A DNA stretch of 64,000 bases. It comes from Serratia proteamaculans_D. Lineage in GTDB: Bacteria > Pseudomonadota > Gammaproteobacteria > Enterobacterales > Enterobacteriaceae. The notes beneath the pieces are model-generated. The model did no database searches. It saw only the letters and a list, made by a program, of their open reading frames with translations, and had not been told where the DNA came from. Numbering within the stretch: the stretch's first letter is position 1; every line of letters starts with the position of its first letter. A program made the position numbers and the translations under genes. Of the stretch, positions 33,591-43,490 are shown in pieces. Location: NCBI RefSeq assembly GCF_049959315.1, contig NZ_CP188201.1; one strand, 5' to 3'.

Positions 33591-34884
33591 AATCACCGTA
33601 ATAGGCGGGGGCAGCAGCTACACGCCGGAGTTGGTCGAAGGATTGATCGCGCATTATCAGGATGTACCGATAACCGAGTTGGCACTGGTCGATGTGGAGT
33701 CCGGCCGGGAGAAAGTGGGCATCATTGCCGAGCTGACCAAAAGAATGCTCAAGCGTAATGGGCTGGAACAGGTGGTGGTTTCGGTACATTTCACGCTGGA
33801 ACCGGCCATTCGCGGTGCCAGCTTTGTGCTGACTCAGCTGCGAGTGGGGCAACTGGCAGCCCGCGCGGCCGATGAGCGTCTAGGACTGAAATATCAGCGA
33901 CTGGGCCAGGAAACCACCGGTGTCGGCGGTTTTGCCAAGGCGTTACGTACCATTCCGGTGATGCTGGAGGTGGCTCGTGTGGTAGAGGCGGTGGCGCCGG
34001 ATGCCTGGATTATCAACTTCACTAACCCGGCAGGGATCGTCACAGAAGCCGTCTCGCGTTACAGCAAGGCGAAGATTATTGGTTTGTGCAACGTGCCGAT
34101 CACCATGCATCACATGATCGCCGATATGCTGAAAGCGCCGTACGACCAGGTAGATCTGCGGTTTGCCGGGCTGAATCATATGGTGTGGGTGCATCAGGTG
34201 ACACAAAGCGGGAAGGATGTGACCGCCAAAGTGCTGGAGATGTTAAGCAATGGCGAAACCTTGTCGATGAACAACATCAAAGACCTGCCGTGGCCTCCGG
34301 CATTTCTGCAGGCACTGGGTGCCATTCCTTGTCCGTATCACCGCTATTTTTATCAGACTGCCGGCATGCTGGAAGAAGAGCTGGAAGCGGCGGCAGCACA
34401 GGGCACCCGTGCCGAGCAGGTGATGAAGGTAGAAGCGGAGTTATTTGCCTTATATGCCGATCCGTCGCTGGATAAAAAACCGGAGCAACTGAGTTTCCGC
34501 GGCGGTGCCTTCTATTCTGAGGTGGCGGTCGAATTGATCCGTGCAATCCACAACAACAGCGGCAAGGTGCTGGTGGTGAATACTTGCAATAACGGTGCCA
34601 TTCAGGGCTTGCCAGATGATGCGGTGATTGAAACCAACTGCGTGATCGATGCACAAGGCGCGCATCCGCTGAGCTTCGGTCCGTTGCCACTGGCCATGAA
34701 TGGGTTGACTCAACAGGTTAAAGATTTTGAACGCCTGACCATAGAGGCGGCGGTACATGGCGATCGTCAGAGTGCGCTGTTGGCGCTGGTGGTGAACCCG
34801 CTGATTGGCGGTGTCGGCATTGCGCAGCCCTTGCTGGACGAAGTGTTGAGCCTGAATCAGGCCTATCTGCCGCAGTTTAATTAA
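33583..34884 (+). CDS. 6-phospho-beta-glucosidase, glycoside hydrolase family 4
   Basis: NAD- and Mn-dependent hydrolase of 433 residues. The NAD motif is KITVIGGGSSYTPELVEGL. GH4 signatures include VLTQLRVGQLAARAADERL, ETTGVGGFAKALRTIPVML, INFTNPAGIVTEAV and GLCNVPITMHHM (metal-ligand Cys), with FAGLNHMVWV (His). It hydrolyses the phosphorylated disaccharide brought in by the PTS. It is closer to CelF/LicH-type 6-phospho-beta-glucosidases than to alpha-galactosidase MelA. Confidence 0.92.
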   Translation: MTKITVIGGGSSYTPELVEGLIAHYQDVPITELALVDVESGREKVGIIAELTKRMLKRNGLEQVVVSVHFTLEPAIRGASFVLTQLRVGQLAARAADERLGLKYQRLGQETTGVGGFAKALRTIPVMLEVARVVEAVAPDAWIINFTNPAGIVTEAVSRYSKAKIIGLCNVPITMHHMIADMLKAPYDQVDLRFAGLNHMVWVHQVTQSGKDVTAKVLEMLSNGETLSMNNIKDLPWPPAFLQALGAIPCPYHRYFYQTAGMLEEELEAAAAQGTRAEQVMKVEAELFALYADPSLDKKPEQLSFRGGAFYSEVAVELIRAIHNNSGKVLVVNTCNNGAIQGLPDDAVIETNCVIDAQGAHPLSFGPLPLAMNGLTQQVKDFERLTIEAAVHGDRQSALLALVVNPLIGGVGIAQPLLDEVLSLNQAYLPQFN

Positions 34885-34936
34885 GTCGATATTCCATAAT
34901 AACAATCACGACAGCCGGCTTTGCCGGGCAGGGGGG

Positions 34937-36301
34937 ATGATGGCGGGTTTAAATAGCATTCTGGAACGTTACGTGTTGCCGACGGCGTTAAAAATTGCCG
35001 GGCAAAAACATATTTTGTCGGTGCGCGACGGCATAATTCTCAACATGCCGTTTATGTTAATCGGGTCATTTTTCCTGATTTTCGCTTACTTACCTATCCC
35101 CAGCTACGCCAATCTGATGGGCGAGGTGTTTGGCGCAGCGTGGCGGGATAAGTTGTTGTACCCGGTCAAGGCGACCTACGACATCATGGCGATCATCTCC
35201 AGCTTTGGCATTGCCTACCGGCTGGCGGAGAAATACCGTGGGATGGATCCGCTCAGTACCGGTGCGGTTTCGCTGGTGGCGTTTATCATGACCATTCCCC
35301 AGCATACGCTGTTTGCACCGGTGAAAGGGGCCGCAGAGCAAATTGTTAAGGGCGTGCTGCCGATGAATTTTATCGGCAGTCAGGGGCTGTTTGTGGCGAT
35401 TGTAGTGGCGCTGTTATCGACGGAAATCTACCGTTTCGTGCATAACCGCAATCTGGTGATCAACATGCCGGAAGGGGTGCCGCCGGCGGTAGCCAAATCC
35501 TTCCTGGCCCTGATCCCGGGGTTCTGTGTGCTGGCAGTGATTTTGCTGCTGCGTTTGATTGTTGAGGCTACGCCGTTTGGCGATATCAATACCATGATCG
35601 CTACGCTTATCGGCATCCCGATGCATCACGTGGGTGGAACGCTTCCCGGGATGATTTTCTCGGTCATTCTGATAGGCCTGCTGTGGACGCTGGGGCTGCA
35701 TGGCGACGCTATCGTGCTGGTGTTTATTCAACCGGTGTGGCTGGCGAATATGTCAGAAAACCTGGTGGCGTTTCAGACCAATCAGCCGATCCCGCACATT
35801 ATTACCCAGCAATTTTACGATTTGTGGATTGCACCTGGCGGGACGGGAGCCCTGTTGGGGCTGGTGATCTTTATGCTGTTGCGCAGCCGTAGCGCCCAGA
35901 TGAAACAGTTGGGGAAAATCGCCGCGCCGGGTTGTCTGTTCAACATCAGTGAACCCATGGTGTTCGGGATCCCGCTGGTGATGAACCCGTACTTCTTCCT
36001 GCCGTTTATCCTGACCCCGGTGGTGCTGGTGATCGTGACCTACAGTGCGATGGCAACCGGGCTGGTGACACCTCCGGTGGGCATTGCCTTGCCGTTCACC
36101 ACGCCGATTTTCATTAGTGGTTATCTGGCTACCGGCGGCCATATTTCAGGAACGGTGATCCAGGTGGTCAATCTGCTGATTTCCATGGCGATTTACTATC
36201 CGTTCTTCCGCGCATGGGATAAGCAAAAATACCGCGAAGAAAATCAGGCGGCGATGCCAGCACAAAACGCCGTGGCTGATGAGCAACCGCAGACGCCATA
36301 A
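34937..36301 (+). CDS. PTS lactose/cellobiose-type EIIC permease
   Basis: Membrane channel component of 454 residues with about ten hydrophobic segments. It begins AGLNSILERYVLPTALKIAGQKHILSVRDGIILNMP and carries the conserved NISEPMVFGIPLVMNPYFFLPF motif of this EIIC family. Two adjacent ATGs (34937, 34940) follow a GGGGGG stretch. Last gene of the operon. The transported sugar is probably a beta-linked glucose disaccharide, by association with the GH4 enzyme. Confidence 0.92.
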   Translation: MMAGLNSILERYVLPTALKIAGQKHILSVRDGIILNMPFMLIGSFFLIFAYLPIPSYANLMGEVFGAAWRDKLLYPVKATYDIMAIISSFGIAYRLAEKYRGMDPLSTGAVSLVAFIMTIPQHTLFAPVKGAAEQIVKGVLPMNFIGSQGLFVAIVVALLSTEIYRFVHNRNLVINMPEGVPPAVAKSFLALIPGFCVLAVILLLRLIVEATPFGDINTMIATLIGIPMHHVGGTLPGMIFSVILIGLLWTLGLHGDAIVLVFIQPVWLANMSENLVAFQTNQPIPHIITQQFYDLWIAPGGTGALLGLVIFMLLRSRSAQMKQLGKIAAPGCLFNISEPMVFGIPLVMNPYFFLPFILTPVVLVIVTYSAMATGLVTPPVGIALPFTTPIFISGYLATGGHISGTVIQVVNLLISMAIYYPFFRAWDKQKYREENQAAMPAQNAVADEQPQTP

Positions 36302-36312
36302 AATGGGCTATT

Positions 36313-36345
36313 CCAGTAACGGTGGTCGGATGCTGCCGTTACTGG
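36313..36345 (+). terminator. Hairpin after the PTS operon
   Basis: Perfect 10-bp stem CCAGTAACGG/CCGTTACTGG with a 13-base loop, 12 bases past the EIIC stop. There is no T tract, so it is a weak or Rho-dependent terminator, or an mRNA-stabilising stem. Confidence 0.5.
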
Positions 36346-36500
36346 CGATAAGCTAAAAAATCGCCCCACATGAATTGTTACATCATAACAGCATTAATTT
36401 CACCCGCCGCGGCAACGCCTGCCTAAATTGCCTGTCAGATAACCATTCCAGCAGCAGGAGAGAGAAAACTCTCAACAATAACCTGTATCTGGCAAGGGTT

Positions 36501-36533
36501 ATGAATTCACTTTGGCAAGAATGGTATCAATAA
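36501..36533 (+). CDS. Ten-residue leader peptide ORF coupled to eptB
   Basis: ATG at 36501 preceded by AAGGG at ideal spacing encodes MNSLWQEWYQ and stops at TAA 36531-36533. The stop shares its last base with the eptB ATG (TAATG). eptB itself lacks a good RBS, so ribosomes finishing this micro-ORF may restart on eptB. Translation has not been shown; the two Trp codons in ten are notable. Confidence 0.45.
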   Translation: MNSLWQEWYQ

Positions 36534-38185
36534 TGCAGAAGTTCCGACACTGGACCCAGTTACAGGTCTCTTTCTTTATCGCTTTTTATCTCGGTGTGTT
36601 GCTCAATATCCCCATATTTTACCGCCGTTATCAGCAACTTCATTATGACAACGCCTTGTCGATCGGCATTGAGGTGCTCGCAGCCTTCTGTCTGGTGTGT
36701 TTTATCACGCTATTGATCTCGTTTTTGGGGCGCAGGCTGTTCCGTGTTTTGGCATCGTTACTGGTGTTGAGTTCGGTTGCCGCCAGCTACTACATGGTGT
36801 TATTCCACGTTGATATTGGCTACGGCATTCTGGCGGCGGTGATGACCACTGACGTTGACTTGTCCAGGGAGTCGGTAGGCTGGCATTTTGCCGTGTGGGT
36901 GGTGCTGGTGAGCCTGTTGCCGATGCTGCTTATTTGGTTGGCCCCGATGCACGAAGCTGCTTATAAGAAAGGCAACGGCTGGGCGTGGTGCAAGAAGGGC
37001 GGCATTATGCTGAGCGCCGCACTGCTGTGCTGGCTACCCCTGAAGCTGATGGGGCAGGTACAGGATCGTCACGATCGGGAAACTAATCAGTTGATGGCCA
37101 GTTATGGTGGGGTGGTGGCCGGCAGTTATTCGCCGTCCAACTGGCTCTCTGCCCTGGGGTTGTTTACTTACAGCTCATACAGCCGGGCAGAAGACAGCCA
37201 TAATCTGTTTGACCCTGCGGCGCACTTTACCTATCAACCGCCAAAAGACGTCAATGATCTGTACGTGGTATTTGTCATTGGTGAAAGCGCCAGACGCGAC
37301 CACATGGGCATTTATGGCTACCAACGCGATAACACGCCCAATCTGGATAAAGAAAGCAATCTTGCGGTGCTGCAGGGCTATTCCTGCGATACTTCAACCA
37401 AGCTCTCGTTACGTTGCATGTTCGTGCGTGAAGGCGGTGCGTCAGAAGCACCAGAGAGGACCCTGAAGGAAATGAACGTATTTTCCGTGCTGAAAAAGCA
37501 GGGTTTTTCCTCTGAACTGTTTTCAATGCAGAGCGAGGCCTGGTTTTATAACAAAACCCAGGCGGATGATTATGAGCTGAGAGAAAGTATTCAGGCGGAA
37601 AAACGTAATGCCGGTAAACCTGTGGATGATATTGCGCTGATTGACGAGTTAAAGGATTCGTTAGACCGCCACCCGCAGGGCAAGCATTTGGTGATCCTGC
37701 ATACCAAGGGCTCGCACTATATGTACACTGAACGTTATCCTCGTGCTTTTGCCCGTTACCAACCGGAATGCCAGGGTATTGACGACACTTGCTCTACGCA
37801 ATCCATGGTTAACTCTTACGATAACAGCCTGCTGTATACCGATTACGTCCTGGAGCAGGTTTTCAATCAGTTGCGTGATCGTAATGCCATCGTGTTTTAT
37901 TCCTCGGATCACGGCGAGTCGATCTCGGAAAATATGCATTTCCACGGTACCCCGCGTGATCATGCACCGCAGGCGCAGCGCACCATTCCTATTATGGTTT
38001 GGGCATCCGACAAGTTTCTTAGCCAGCCCGACCACAAGGCGGCATTCAATCAGTTAAAAGCGCTGCAGCAGGCGAAAACGCAGGTCTTCCACGAGAAATT
38101 GTTCGACAGTATTCTGGGATGTATCGGCTATACCTCACCGGACGGAGGGATCGTGAAACAGCATAACTGGTGCCAGGTTAACTAA
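36533..38185 (+). CDS. eptB: Kdo(2)-lipid A phosphoethanolamine 7''-transferase EptB
   Basis: Inner-membrane phosphoethanolamine transferase that modifies the outer Kdo of LPS. It has 550 residues: five N-terminal membrane helices (FFIAFYLGVLLNIPIFYRR ...) and a periplasmic alkaline-phosphatase-fold domain with FVIGESARRDHMGIYGY, CDTSTKLSLRCMFVR (nucleophile Thr region), HTKGSHYMY and SSDHGESISENMHFHG. It is closer to E. coli EptB than to EptA/EptC. In E. coli it is controlled by the MgrR sRNA; here a micro-ORF overlaps its start. Alternative ATG at 36521. Confidence 0.93.
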   Translation: MQKFRHWTQLQVSFFIAFYLGVLLNIPIFYRRYQQLHYDNALSIGIEVLAAFCLVCFITLLISFLGRRLFRVLASLLVLSSVAASYYMVLFHVDIGYGILAAVMTTDVDLSRESVGWHFAVWVVLVSLLPMLLIWLAPMHEAAYKKGNGWAWCKKGGIMLSAALLCWLPLKLMGQVQDRHDRETNQLMASYGGVVAGSYSPSNWLSALGLFTYSSYSRAEDSHNLFDPAAHFTYQPPKDVNDLYVVFVIGESARRDHMGIYGYQRDNTPNLDKESNLAVLQGYSCDTSTKLSLRCMFVREGGASEAPERTLKEMNVFSVLKKQGFSSELFSMQSEAWFYNKTQADDYELRESIQAEKRNAGKPVDDIALIDELKDSLDRHPQGKHLVILHTKGSHYMYTERYPRAFARYQPECQGIDDTCSTQSMVNSYDNSLLYTDYVLEQVFNQLRDRNAIVFYSSDHGESISENMHFHGTPRDHAPQAQRTIPIMVWASDKFLSQPDHKAAFNQLKALQQAKTQVFHEKLFDSILGCIGYTSPDGGIVKQHNWCQVN

Positions 38186-38228
38186 ACCAATCGCCGGGGA
38201 GGGGGCACCAGGAGCCTATTTTTCGCAA

Positions 38229-38256
38229 TAAAAAAGCCACCTTAGGTGGCTTTTTT
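38229..38256. terminator. Bidirectional terminator between eptB and proP
   Basis: Stem GCCACC-TTA-GGTGGC at 38236-38250 with A run on the left (38229-38235) and six Ts on the right, serving both convergent genes. Confidence 0.88.
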
Positions 38257-38269
38257 ATTAGAGCGATAT

Positions 38270-39772
38270 TTAGTCCAGCTTTGGATGCTGGTCGACCAAC
38301 GTCTGTTTTTTCTTTTCCAACTCGGCGATCTGCTCGTTGATGTCTTCGACTTTCTGTTCGATGTTGTCGTAGTTCTCCTGCAGCAGCTCTTTGGCTTCCG
38401 AGCGGTCCGAAGCGGCCGGGGTAGCGCCACGCAGCGGTTTATTGGCGGTTTCCTTCATGTACAGGCCGGTGGCGAGACCGATCACCGCTACTATCATCAG
38501 GTAGTAAGCTGGCATATACAGGTTTCCGGAGGACTCGACCAACCAGGCGGCCACCGTTGGGGTAGCACCGGCAACCAGTACCGAAATATTGAACGATATT
38601 GCCAAGGCGCTATAACGAATGTGCGTTGGGAACATCGCCGGCAGAATCGAAGCCATCACGCCGGTGAAGCAGTTTAACAGCACCGCCAGGACTAACAGCC
38701 CGACGAAAATCAAACCAATCACATTACTGTTGATCAAAATAAAGCACGGGATCGCCAGTGCCAGCAGGCCGATGCTGCCGCCAATAATAAACGGCTTACG
38801 GCCAATGCGGTCGCTGGTCATGCCGATTACCGGCTGCACGAACAGCATGCCGATCATCACGGCGATAATGATCAGAACGCCGTGATCTTCCGAGTAGTGC
38901 AGGTTATGCGACAGGTAACTCGGCATGTAGGTCAGCAACATGTAATAGGTCACGTTGGTCGAAATCACGATACCGACGCACACCAACAGGCTTCTCCAGT
39001 GCTTGGCCGCAATCTCTTTGAATGAAGTCCTTGGCGGGTTTTCGATCGCGTTGCGGTCTTCCTTCTCCATTTTTTCCACGTGCTGCTGGAATGCCGGAGT
39101 TTCTTCCAGCGCATGGCGCAGGTACAGACCAATCAGGCCCAACGGCGCGGCGATGAAGAACGGAATACGCCAGCCCCAGTCGAGGAAGTTGGCTTCCCCA
39201 ACAATGCTGGAAATCAGCACTACAACACCGGCACCCAGCACGAAGCCGGCAATCGAGCCGAAATCGAGCCAACTGCCCATAAAGCCACGCTTGCGGTCTG
39301 GGGAGTATTCGGCGACGAAGATTGCCGCGCCGGAGTATTCGCCACCGACCGAGAAGCCCTGCGCCAGTTTTGCCAACAGCAGCAGCACCGGGGCCCAAAT
39401 ACCAATCGAAGCGTAAGAGGGGATCAGCCCGATACAGAAGGTGCTCACCGCCATAATAATGATGGTGATGGAGAGGACTTTTTGACGACCGAATTTATCG
39501 CCCATCGCACCAAAGAAGATGCCGCCTAACGGACGAACCAGGAAGGGAACGGAAAAGGTGGCCAGTGCGGCAATCATCTGTACGCCGGGAGTGGCGCCAG
39601 GGAAAAATACTTGTCCGAGGGCGTAGGCTACGAAGCCATAAACACCAAAGTCGAACCACTCCATCGCGTTGCCTAATGCCGCCGCGGTTATTGCCTTTTT
39701 CAACTTGCTGTCGTCGATAATGGTGATGTCATTAATATGCATCGGCTTATGACGTTTTTTTCTTAACTTCAT
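38270..39772 (-). CDS. proP: Osmoprotectant/proton symporter ProP
   Basis: MFS transporter for proline, betaine and ectoine, 500 residues as in E. coli. Markers: ITAAALGNAMEWFDFGVYGFVAYALGQVFFPG, MGDKFGRQKVL, AEYSPDRKRGFMGSWLDFGSIAGF and the C-terminal coiled coil (AKELLQENYDNIEQKVEDINEQIAELEKKKQ) used in osmosensing. AAGGGA RBS. The upstream region has a CRP-like site, in keeping with the E. coli proP promoter. Confidence 0.96.
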   Translation of the reverse strand: MKLRKKRHKPMHINDITIIDDSKLKKAITAAALGNAMEWFDFGVYGFVAYALGQVFFPGATPGVQMIAALATFSVPFLVRPLGGIFFGAMGDKFGRQKVLSITIIIMAVSTFCIGLIPSYASIGIWAPVLLLLAKLAQGFSVGGEYSGAAIFVAEYSPDRKRGFMGSWLDFGSIAGFVLGAGVVVLISSIVGEANFLDWGWRIPFFIAAPLGLIGLYLRHALEETPAFQQHVEKMEKEDRNAIENPPRTSFKEIAAKHWRSLLVCVGIVISTNVTYYMLLTYMPSYLSHNLHYSEDHGVLIIIAVMIGMLFVQPVIGMTSDRIGRKPFIIGGSIGLLALAIPCFILINSNVIGLIFVGLLVLAVLLNCFTGVMASILPAMFPTHIRYSALAISFNISVLVAGATPTVAAWLVESSGNLYMPAYYLMIVAVIGLATGLYMKETANKPLRGATPAASDRSEAKELLQENYDNIEQKVEDINEQIAELEKKKQTLVDQHPKLD

Positions 39773-39885
39773 ATAATCATCCCTTAATCAATTTTAGTCG
39801 TACGTGAATTCGCGATCCTTCTGCCCAGTTATCAGTTTGGTTAATCTAAGCGCTATACGCAGAGATCGACCATTGCCATTTTTTG

Positions 39886-39901
39886 TGTGATGCGAATCAC
39901 G
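39886..39901. promoter_or_regulatory. CRP-binding site upstream of proP
   Basis: TGTGATGCGAATCACG matches TGTGA-N6-TCACA in 9 of 10 fixed positions, 114 bases before the proP start. E. coli proP P1 is controlled by CRP. The remaining 409-base gap (39773-40181) holds no gene. Confidence 0.65.
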
Positions 39902-40140
39902 TAATGTTTCAATTTTCACCGGGAATATGTCATTTAGGTGACTAATTATTTTGCATCTATAGCTTAACGTTATATCTTGCGGCGATCAAATTTAGCAGTT
40001 TATCTAATGAATTTGCACCGATTTAGCGCATTAATAGATTAACTATTGTGCATATTGATGGTTTTTTGTCTGGTGAGGGATGGATTAAGTATAGGAAGAA
40101 CTGCGGTAAAAACCGGCAAAATTAATGCGTTCTGCGGCTG

Positions 40141-40168
40141 AAAAAAGGCCTGACGCAGAAGTCAGGCC
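40141..40168 (-). terminator. Rho-independent terminator of the macAB operon
   Basis: Stem GGCCTGAC-N6-GTCAGGCC at 40147-40168 with six As at 40141-40146, i.e. a T tract on the minus strand, 13 bases past the outer-membrane-factor stop codon. Confidence 0.85.
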
Positions 40169-40181
40169 GTGGAGGGGGGAG

Positions 40182-41546
40182 TTATTGAGCCGAGCCGCCG
40201 AATTCCAGATAGAGTTGTGCCAGGTTCTGATATTGGCCGAAACGGTTTTCATCCAGCGCCAGTTCTGCCTGCCTGCGGCGATTTTGCGCATCCAGCCAGA
40301 AGCTGATAGGGACGGCGCCTTGCCGGTAGCGGCTCTCATTCAGGCGTTCAGATTTTTGCGCCAACGCCAACGAAGCCTGTAAGTGCTTTTCCTGAGCTAA
40401 CAATTGGCTACGCAACGACAAGGCATCGTCCACATCGGCCATGGCTTTATACAGCGCCTGTTTGAATTCCAGTACCTGCAGCTCGTAGTCGCTGCGGGCA
40501 ATTTTGATATCCACATCCATCTGCCGCCATTCAAGGAACGGCAGCGATAATCCAGCCCCCACCGAGGCCAATGGGTTGCGCAAAAACTCCAGCAAGGCGG
40601 TACTGCTGGCACCCAATGAACCGGTCAGGCTGAACGCCGGATAGTACTGGGTACGCTTTACATCGACGTTGGCCAATGCTTCACGCAGCCGCAGCTCTTT
40701 GGCGCTGATATCCGGCCGATGGCGCAGCACGTTGACCGGGATGTCGGCATTTATTTGCGGCAGCGGGCCGCTGGGCAAACGGGCGGGTTCGACCAAAGCC
40801 TTGCCCGGCGGCGAGCCCAGTAACACCGTTTGTTCATTCAAGGCTTGTTGACGCTCACGCAACAGCGCCAGATGGCTGCTCTCCTGGTTGATCAGATTCT
40901 GCTCGGCATCCACCACGTCCAGTGACGAGATGCTGCCGGCACGGTAGCGGGCATTGACCAACTGTAAGATCTGTCTTGAGTAAGCGATATTTTGCTGACT
41001 GACGCCGATCCGTTGATTGATAAAACCGAGGCGCCAGTAATTTTTGCTGGCATTGGCGAGCAGTGCCAAACGTGCAGTTTGCAAATCTTGTTGAGTTGCC
41101 TGACTGGCCCATTCTGCGGCGTCGCGCTGTCGTGCCAGTTTGCCCCACAGATCGACCTCATAGCTGACGCCGAGGTTGGCGCTGCTGTTTTTATTCCAGG
41201 GTGATGAGTTGGACAGGGCGGTGCTGGCGCCGGTATTGAGCGTCGCGTTTACGCTGGGGGCGGTGCCGATGTCGACCCGTTGGGCCGCCAGTTGGGCGCG
41301 ATAGACGCGCAACGCGGCAGCGGCCAGATCGTTATTAGCCAGCATCACCTGTTGCAGCCAGTGGTCCAGTTGGGGATCGTGGAAGTCCCGCCAGGCAAAA
41401 GGCACTGACGTAGCGGCATCGGCACCGGGTTGCCATTGGGTCGGATAGTCCACCTTCGGAGGTTGATATTCGCTTTTCAGCGCGTTGCCGCAGCCGGTGC
41501 TGAGCAGGGTGGCGAGGCATATCGCCAGGGGGGATAAAATTCTCAT
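40182..41546 (-). CDS. Outer-membrane efflux lipoprotein (NodT/OprM family)
   Basis: TolC-like channel of 454 residues anchored as a lipoprotein (signal MRILSPLAICLATLLSTGC, Cys19). Repeated OEP signatures: ALRVYRAQLAAQRVDIG, YRAGSISSLDVVDAEQNLINQ, VLRHRPDISAKELRLREALANVDVKRTQYYPAFSLTGS and QGAVPISFWLDAQNRRRQAEL. It lies 3 bases after macB, so the operon encodes its own exit duct instead of relying on TolC, like PvdRT-OpmQ of Pseudomonas. Confidence 0.92.
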   Translation of the reverse strand: MRILSPLAICLATLLSTGCGNALKSEYQPPKVDYPTQWQPGADAATSVPFAWRDFHDPQLDHWLQQVMLANNDLAAAALRVYRAQLAAQRVDIGTAPSVNATLNTGASTALSNSSPWNKNSSANLGVSYEVDLWGKLARQRDAAEWASQATQQDLQTARLALLANASKNYWRLGFINQRIGVSQQNIAYSRQILQLVNARYRAGSISSLDVVDAEQNLINQESSHLALLRERQQALNEQTVLLGSPPGKALVEPARLPSGPLPQINADIPVNVLRHRPDISAKELRLREALANVDVKRTQYYPAFSLTGSLGASSTALLEFLRNPLASVGAGLSLPFLEWRQMDVDIKIARSDYELQVLEFKQALYKAMADVDDALSLRSQLLAQEKHLQASLALAQKSERLNESRYRQGAVPISFWLDAQNRRRQAELALDENRFGQYQNLAQLYLEFGGSAQ

Positions 41547-41549
41547 AAG

Positions 41550-43490
41550 TTACTCGCTGGCCAGTGAAATGACCGGATCCATCCGTGCCGCTTTGCGGGC
41601 CGGGAGATAACCGAAGATCATGCCGATCAGGGTGGAGCAGCAAAAGGCCACGGCGGCGGCCTGCCAGGAATAGATGGCGGTGAGCATGCCGCCCGCCAGC
41701 AGGGTGAACAGCGAGCCGGCGGCGAAAGACAGTAAAATGCCCAGTACGCCACCGATCAGGCAGACCAGCACCGCCTCAATCATAAATTGCTGCATAATGT
41801 CGCTGCGACGTGCGCCGACGGCCATACGCACGCCGATTTCATGCGTCCGCTCGGTCACCGAGACCAGCATGATGTTCATCACGCCGAGGCTGCCGATGAT
41901 CAGGGAAATTGAGGCCACCATCAGGATCAGCAGGCTGAGGGTCATCGAAGTTCGTTCGATAGACTTACGGAATTTATCGAGGTTGAACAACATAAAGTCT
42001 TTAACGCCGTGACGCTGGGTCAGCAACTGGTTAATGGCGGCGACAGCGGCTTCGTTGGCAACGTCATCTTTCAACCTTACGCTGATGCTGCTCAACTTGG
42101 TTTGGCCCACCATGCGGTACATGACGGTGGTATAGGGCATCCACACTCTGATGCGGTTGGGGGCCGAGTCCTGGTTACTTTGCACCACGCCAATCACCCG
42201 GGCTGGTACTGCGCCAAGAAACACGATTTGGCCCAGCGGCTCTACGCCGAAATCACCAAACAACGACTGGCGTGCGTTCTCATCAATGATCACTTCCTGT
42301 AGGGCGTTGCGGTCATCCTGGAAATTGCGACCTTGCAGCAGAGTGAGCCCGTTAACGCGTAAATAATCGCGTCCAACACCAGTGATCGACGCGTTGGCGG
42401 ATTTGCTGCGAAAATGGATATTGTCTGAGGCTGTAACCTCAGGGCTGACGCTATCGACAAAGCTTTGGCGGGCCAGCGCGTCGGCATCCGCCGGTACCAG
42501 AGTGCGGATGCTGTCGATGGCGTCATCAAAGAAATCACGGCCGGGGTAGATGCTGACCACGTTGGTGCCCAGGCTTTTAATACTCTCCAGCGTGCGCTGT
42601 TTGGCACCTTCACCCAGTGCGACCACCGTCACCACCGCAGCAATGCCGAAAATGATGCCGGTCATGGTCAGTGCGGTACGCAAGCGATGGGCATTCATGG
42701 CCTTCAGCGCCATCTGTAACGATTCGCGGGTGCGATCGAGCAGACTCTGCCAGTAGCCTTGAGCAACCGGTGGGGTCTTTTTCATCACCGGCAGAGGAAG
42801 TGCCGATTTACGGCCACTGTCGGCGACGATCTCGCCGTCCTGCAATTCGATGATGCGCTGTGCGTGCTGCGCCACCTTCATATCGTGAGTGACGATCACT
42901 ACCGTATGGCCGCGTTGATTAAGTTCGCTGAGGATCTCCAGCACTTCCTGACCTGAACGGGTGTCCAGGGCGCCGGTGGGCTCATCTGCCAGGATGATTT
43001 CAGCCCCGTTGATTAACGAACGAGCGATACTGACGCGCTGTTGCTGACCGCCGGAGAGCTGACCGGGCTTATGGCGTTCACGGCCTTCCAGCCCCAGCCG
43101 GGCCAACAGCTGTGCCGCACGCAGTCGGCGTTGGTCTCGCTGGCTGTTGGCGTAAATTGCAGGGATCTCGACGTTGCCCAGTGCGCTGATGTCCGGCATC
43201 AGATGATAACGCTGGAAGATAAAACCAATGTGTTCGCGGCGCAGCCTGGCCAGTTGGTCCGGCGATAGATGAGCCGCGTTTTGGCCGTTGATGTAATAGT
43301 CACCCTGGTCCGGCACGTCCAGACAGCCGATGATGTTCATCAGCGTGGATTTTCCGGAGCCAGAAGCGCCAATGATCGCGACCAACTCCCCGGCAGCGAT
43401 GCTCAGGTTAATGTTTTTCAGGACGGTCAGCGGCTGGCTGCTGTTGGTGTAGGTGCGGCCGATGCCTTTCAGCTCAATGATAGCGTTCAC
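41550..43490 (-). CDS. macB: MacB-type ABC transporter, ATPase-permease
   Basis: Fused ABC exporter of 646 residues. The ATPase half has Walker A GASGSGKSTLMNIIG, signature LSGGQQQRVSIARSL and Walker B EIILADEPTGALD. The permease half has one TM helix near 280 (TGIIFGIAAVVTVVALGEGA), a large periplasmic domain and three C-terminal helices ending LPARKAARMDPVISLASE. It extrudes macrolides, peptides or lipid-like substrates with MacA; the substrate here is unknown. Its start overlaps macA by 4 bases. Confidence 0.93.
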   Translation of the reverse strand: MNAIIELKGIGRTYTNSSQPLTVLKNINLSIAAGELVAIIGASGSGKSTLMNIIGCLDVPDQGDYYINGQNAAHLSPDQLARLRREHIGFIFQRYHLMPDISALGNVEIPAIYANSQRDQRRLRAAQLLARLGLEGRERHKPGQLSGGQQQRVSIARSLINGAEIILADEPTGALDTRSGQEVLEILSELNQRGHTVVIVTHDMKVAQHAQRIIELQDGEIVADSGRKSALPLPVMKKTPPVAQGYWQSLLDRTRESLQMALKAMNAHRLRTALTMTGIIFGIAAVVTVVALGEGAKQRTLESIKSLGTNVVSIYPGRDFFDDAIDSIRTLVPADADALARQSFVDSVSPEVTASDNIHFRSKSANASITGVGRDYLRVNGLTLLQGRNFQDDRNALQEVIIDENARQSLFGDFGVEPLGQIVFLGAVPARVIGVVQSNQDSAPNRIRVWMPYTTVMYRMVGQTKLSSISVRLKDDVANEAAVAAINQLLTQRHGVKDFMLFNLDKFRKSIERTSMTLSLLILMVASISLIIGSLGVMNIMLVSVTERTHEIGVRMAVGARRSDIMQQFMIEAVLVCLIGGVLGILLSFAAGSLFTLLAGGMLTAIYSWQAAAVAFCCSTLIGMIFGYLPARKAARMDPVISLASE

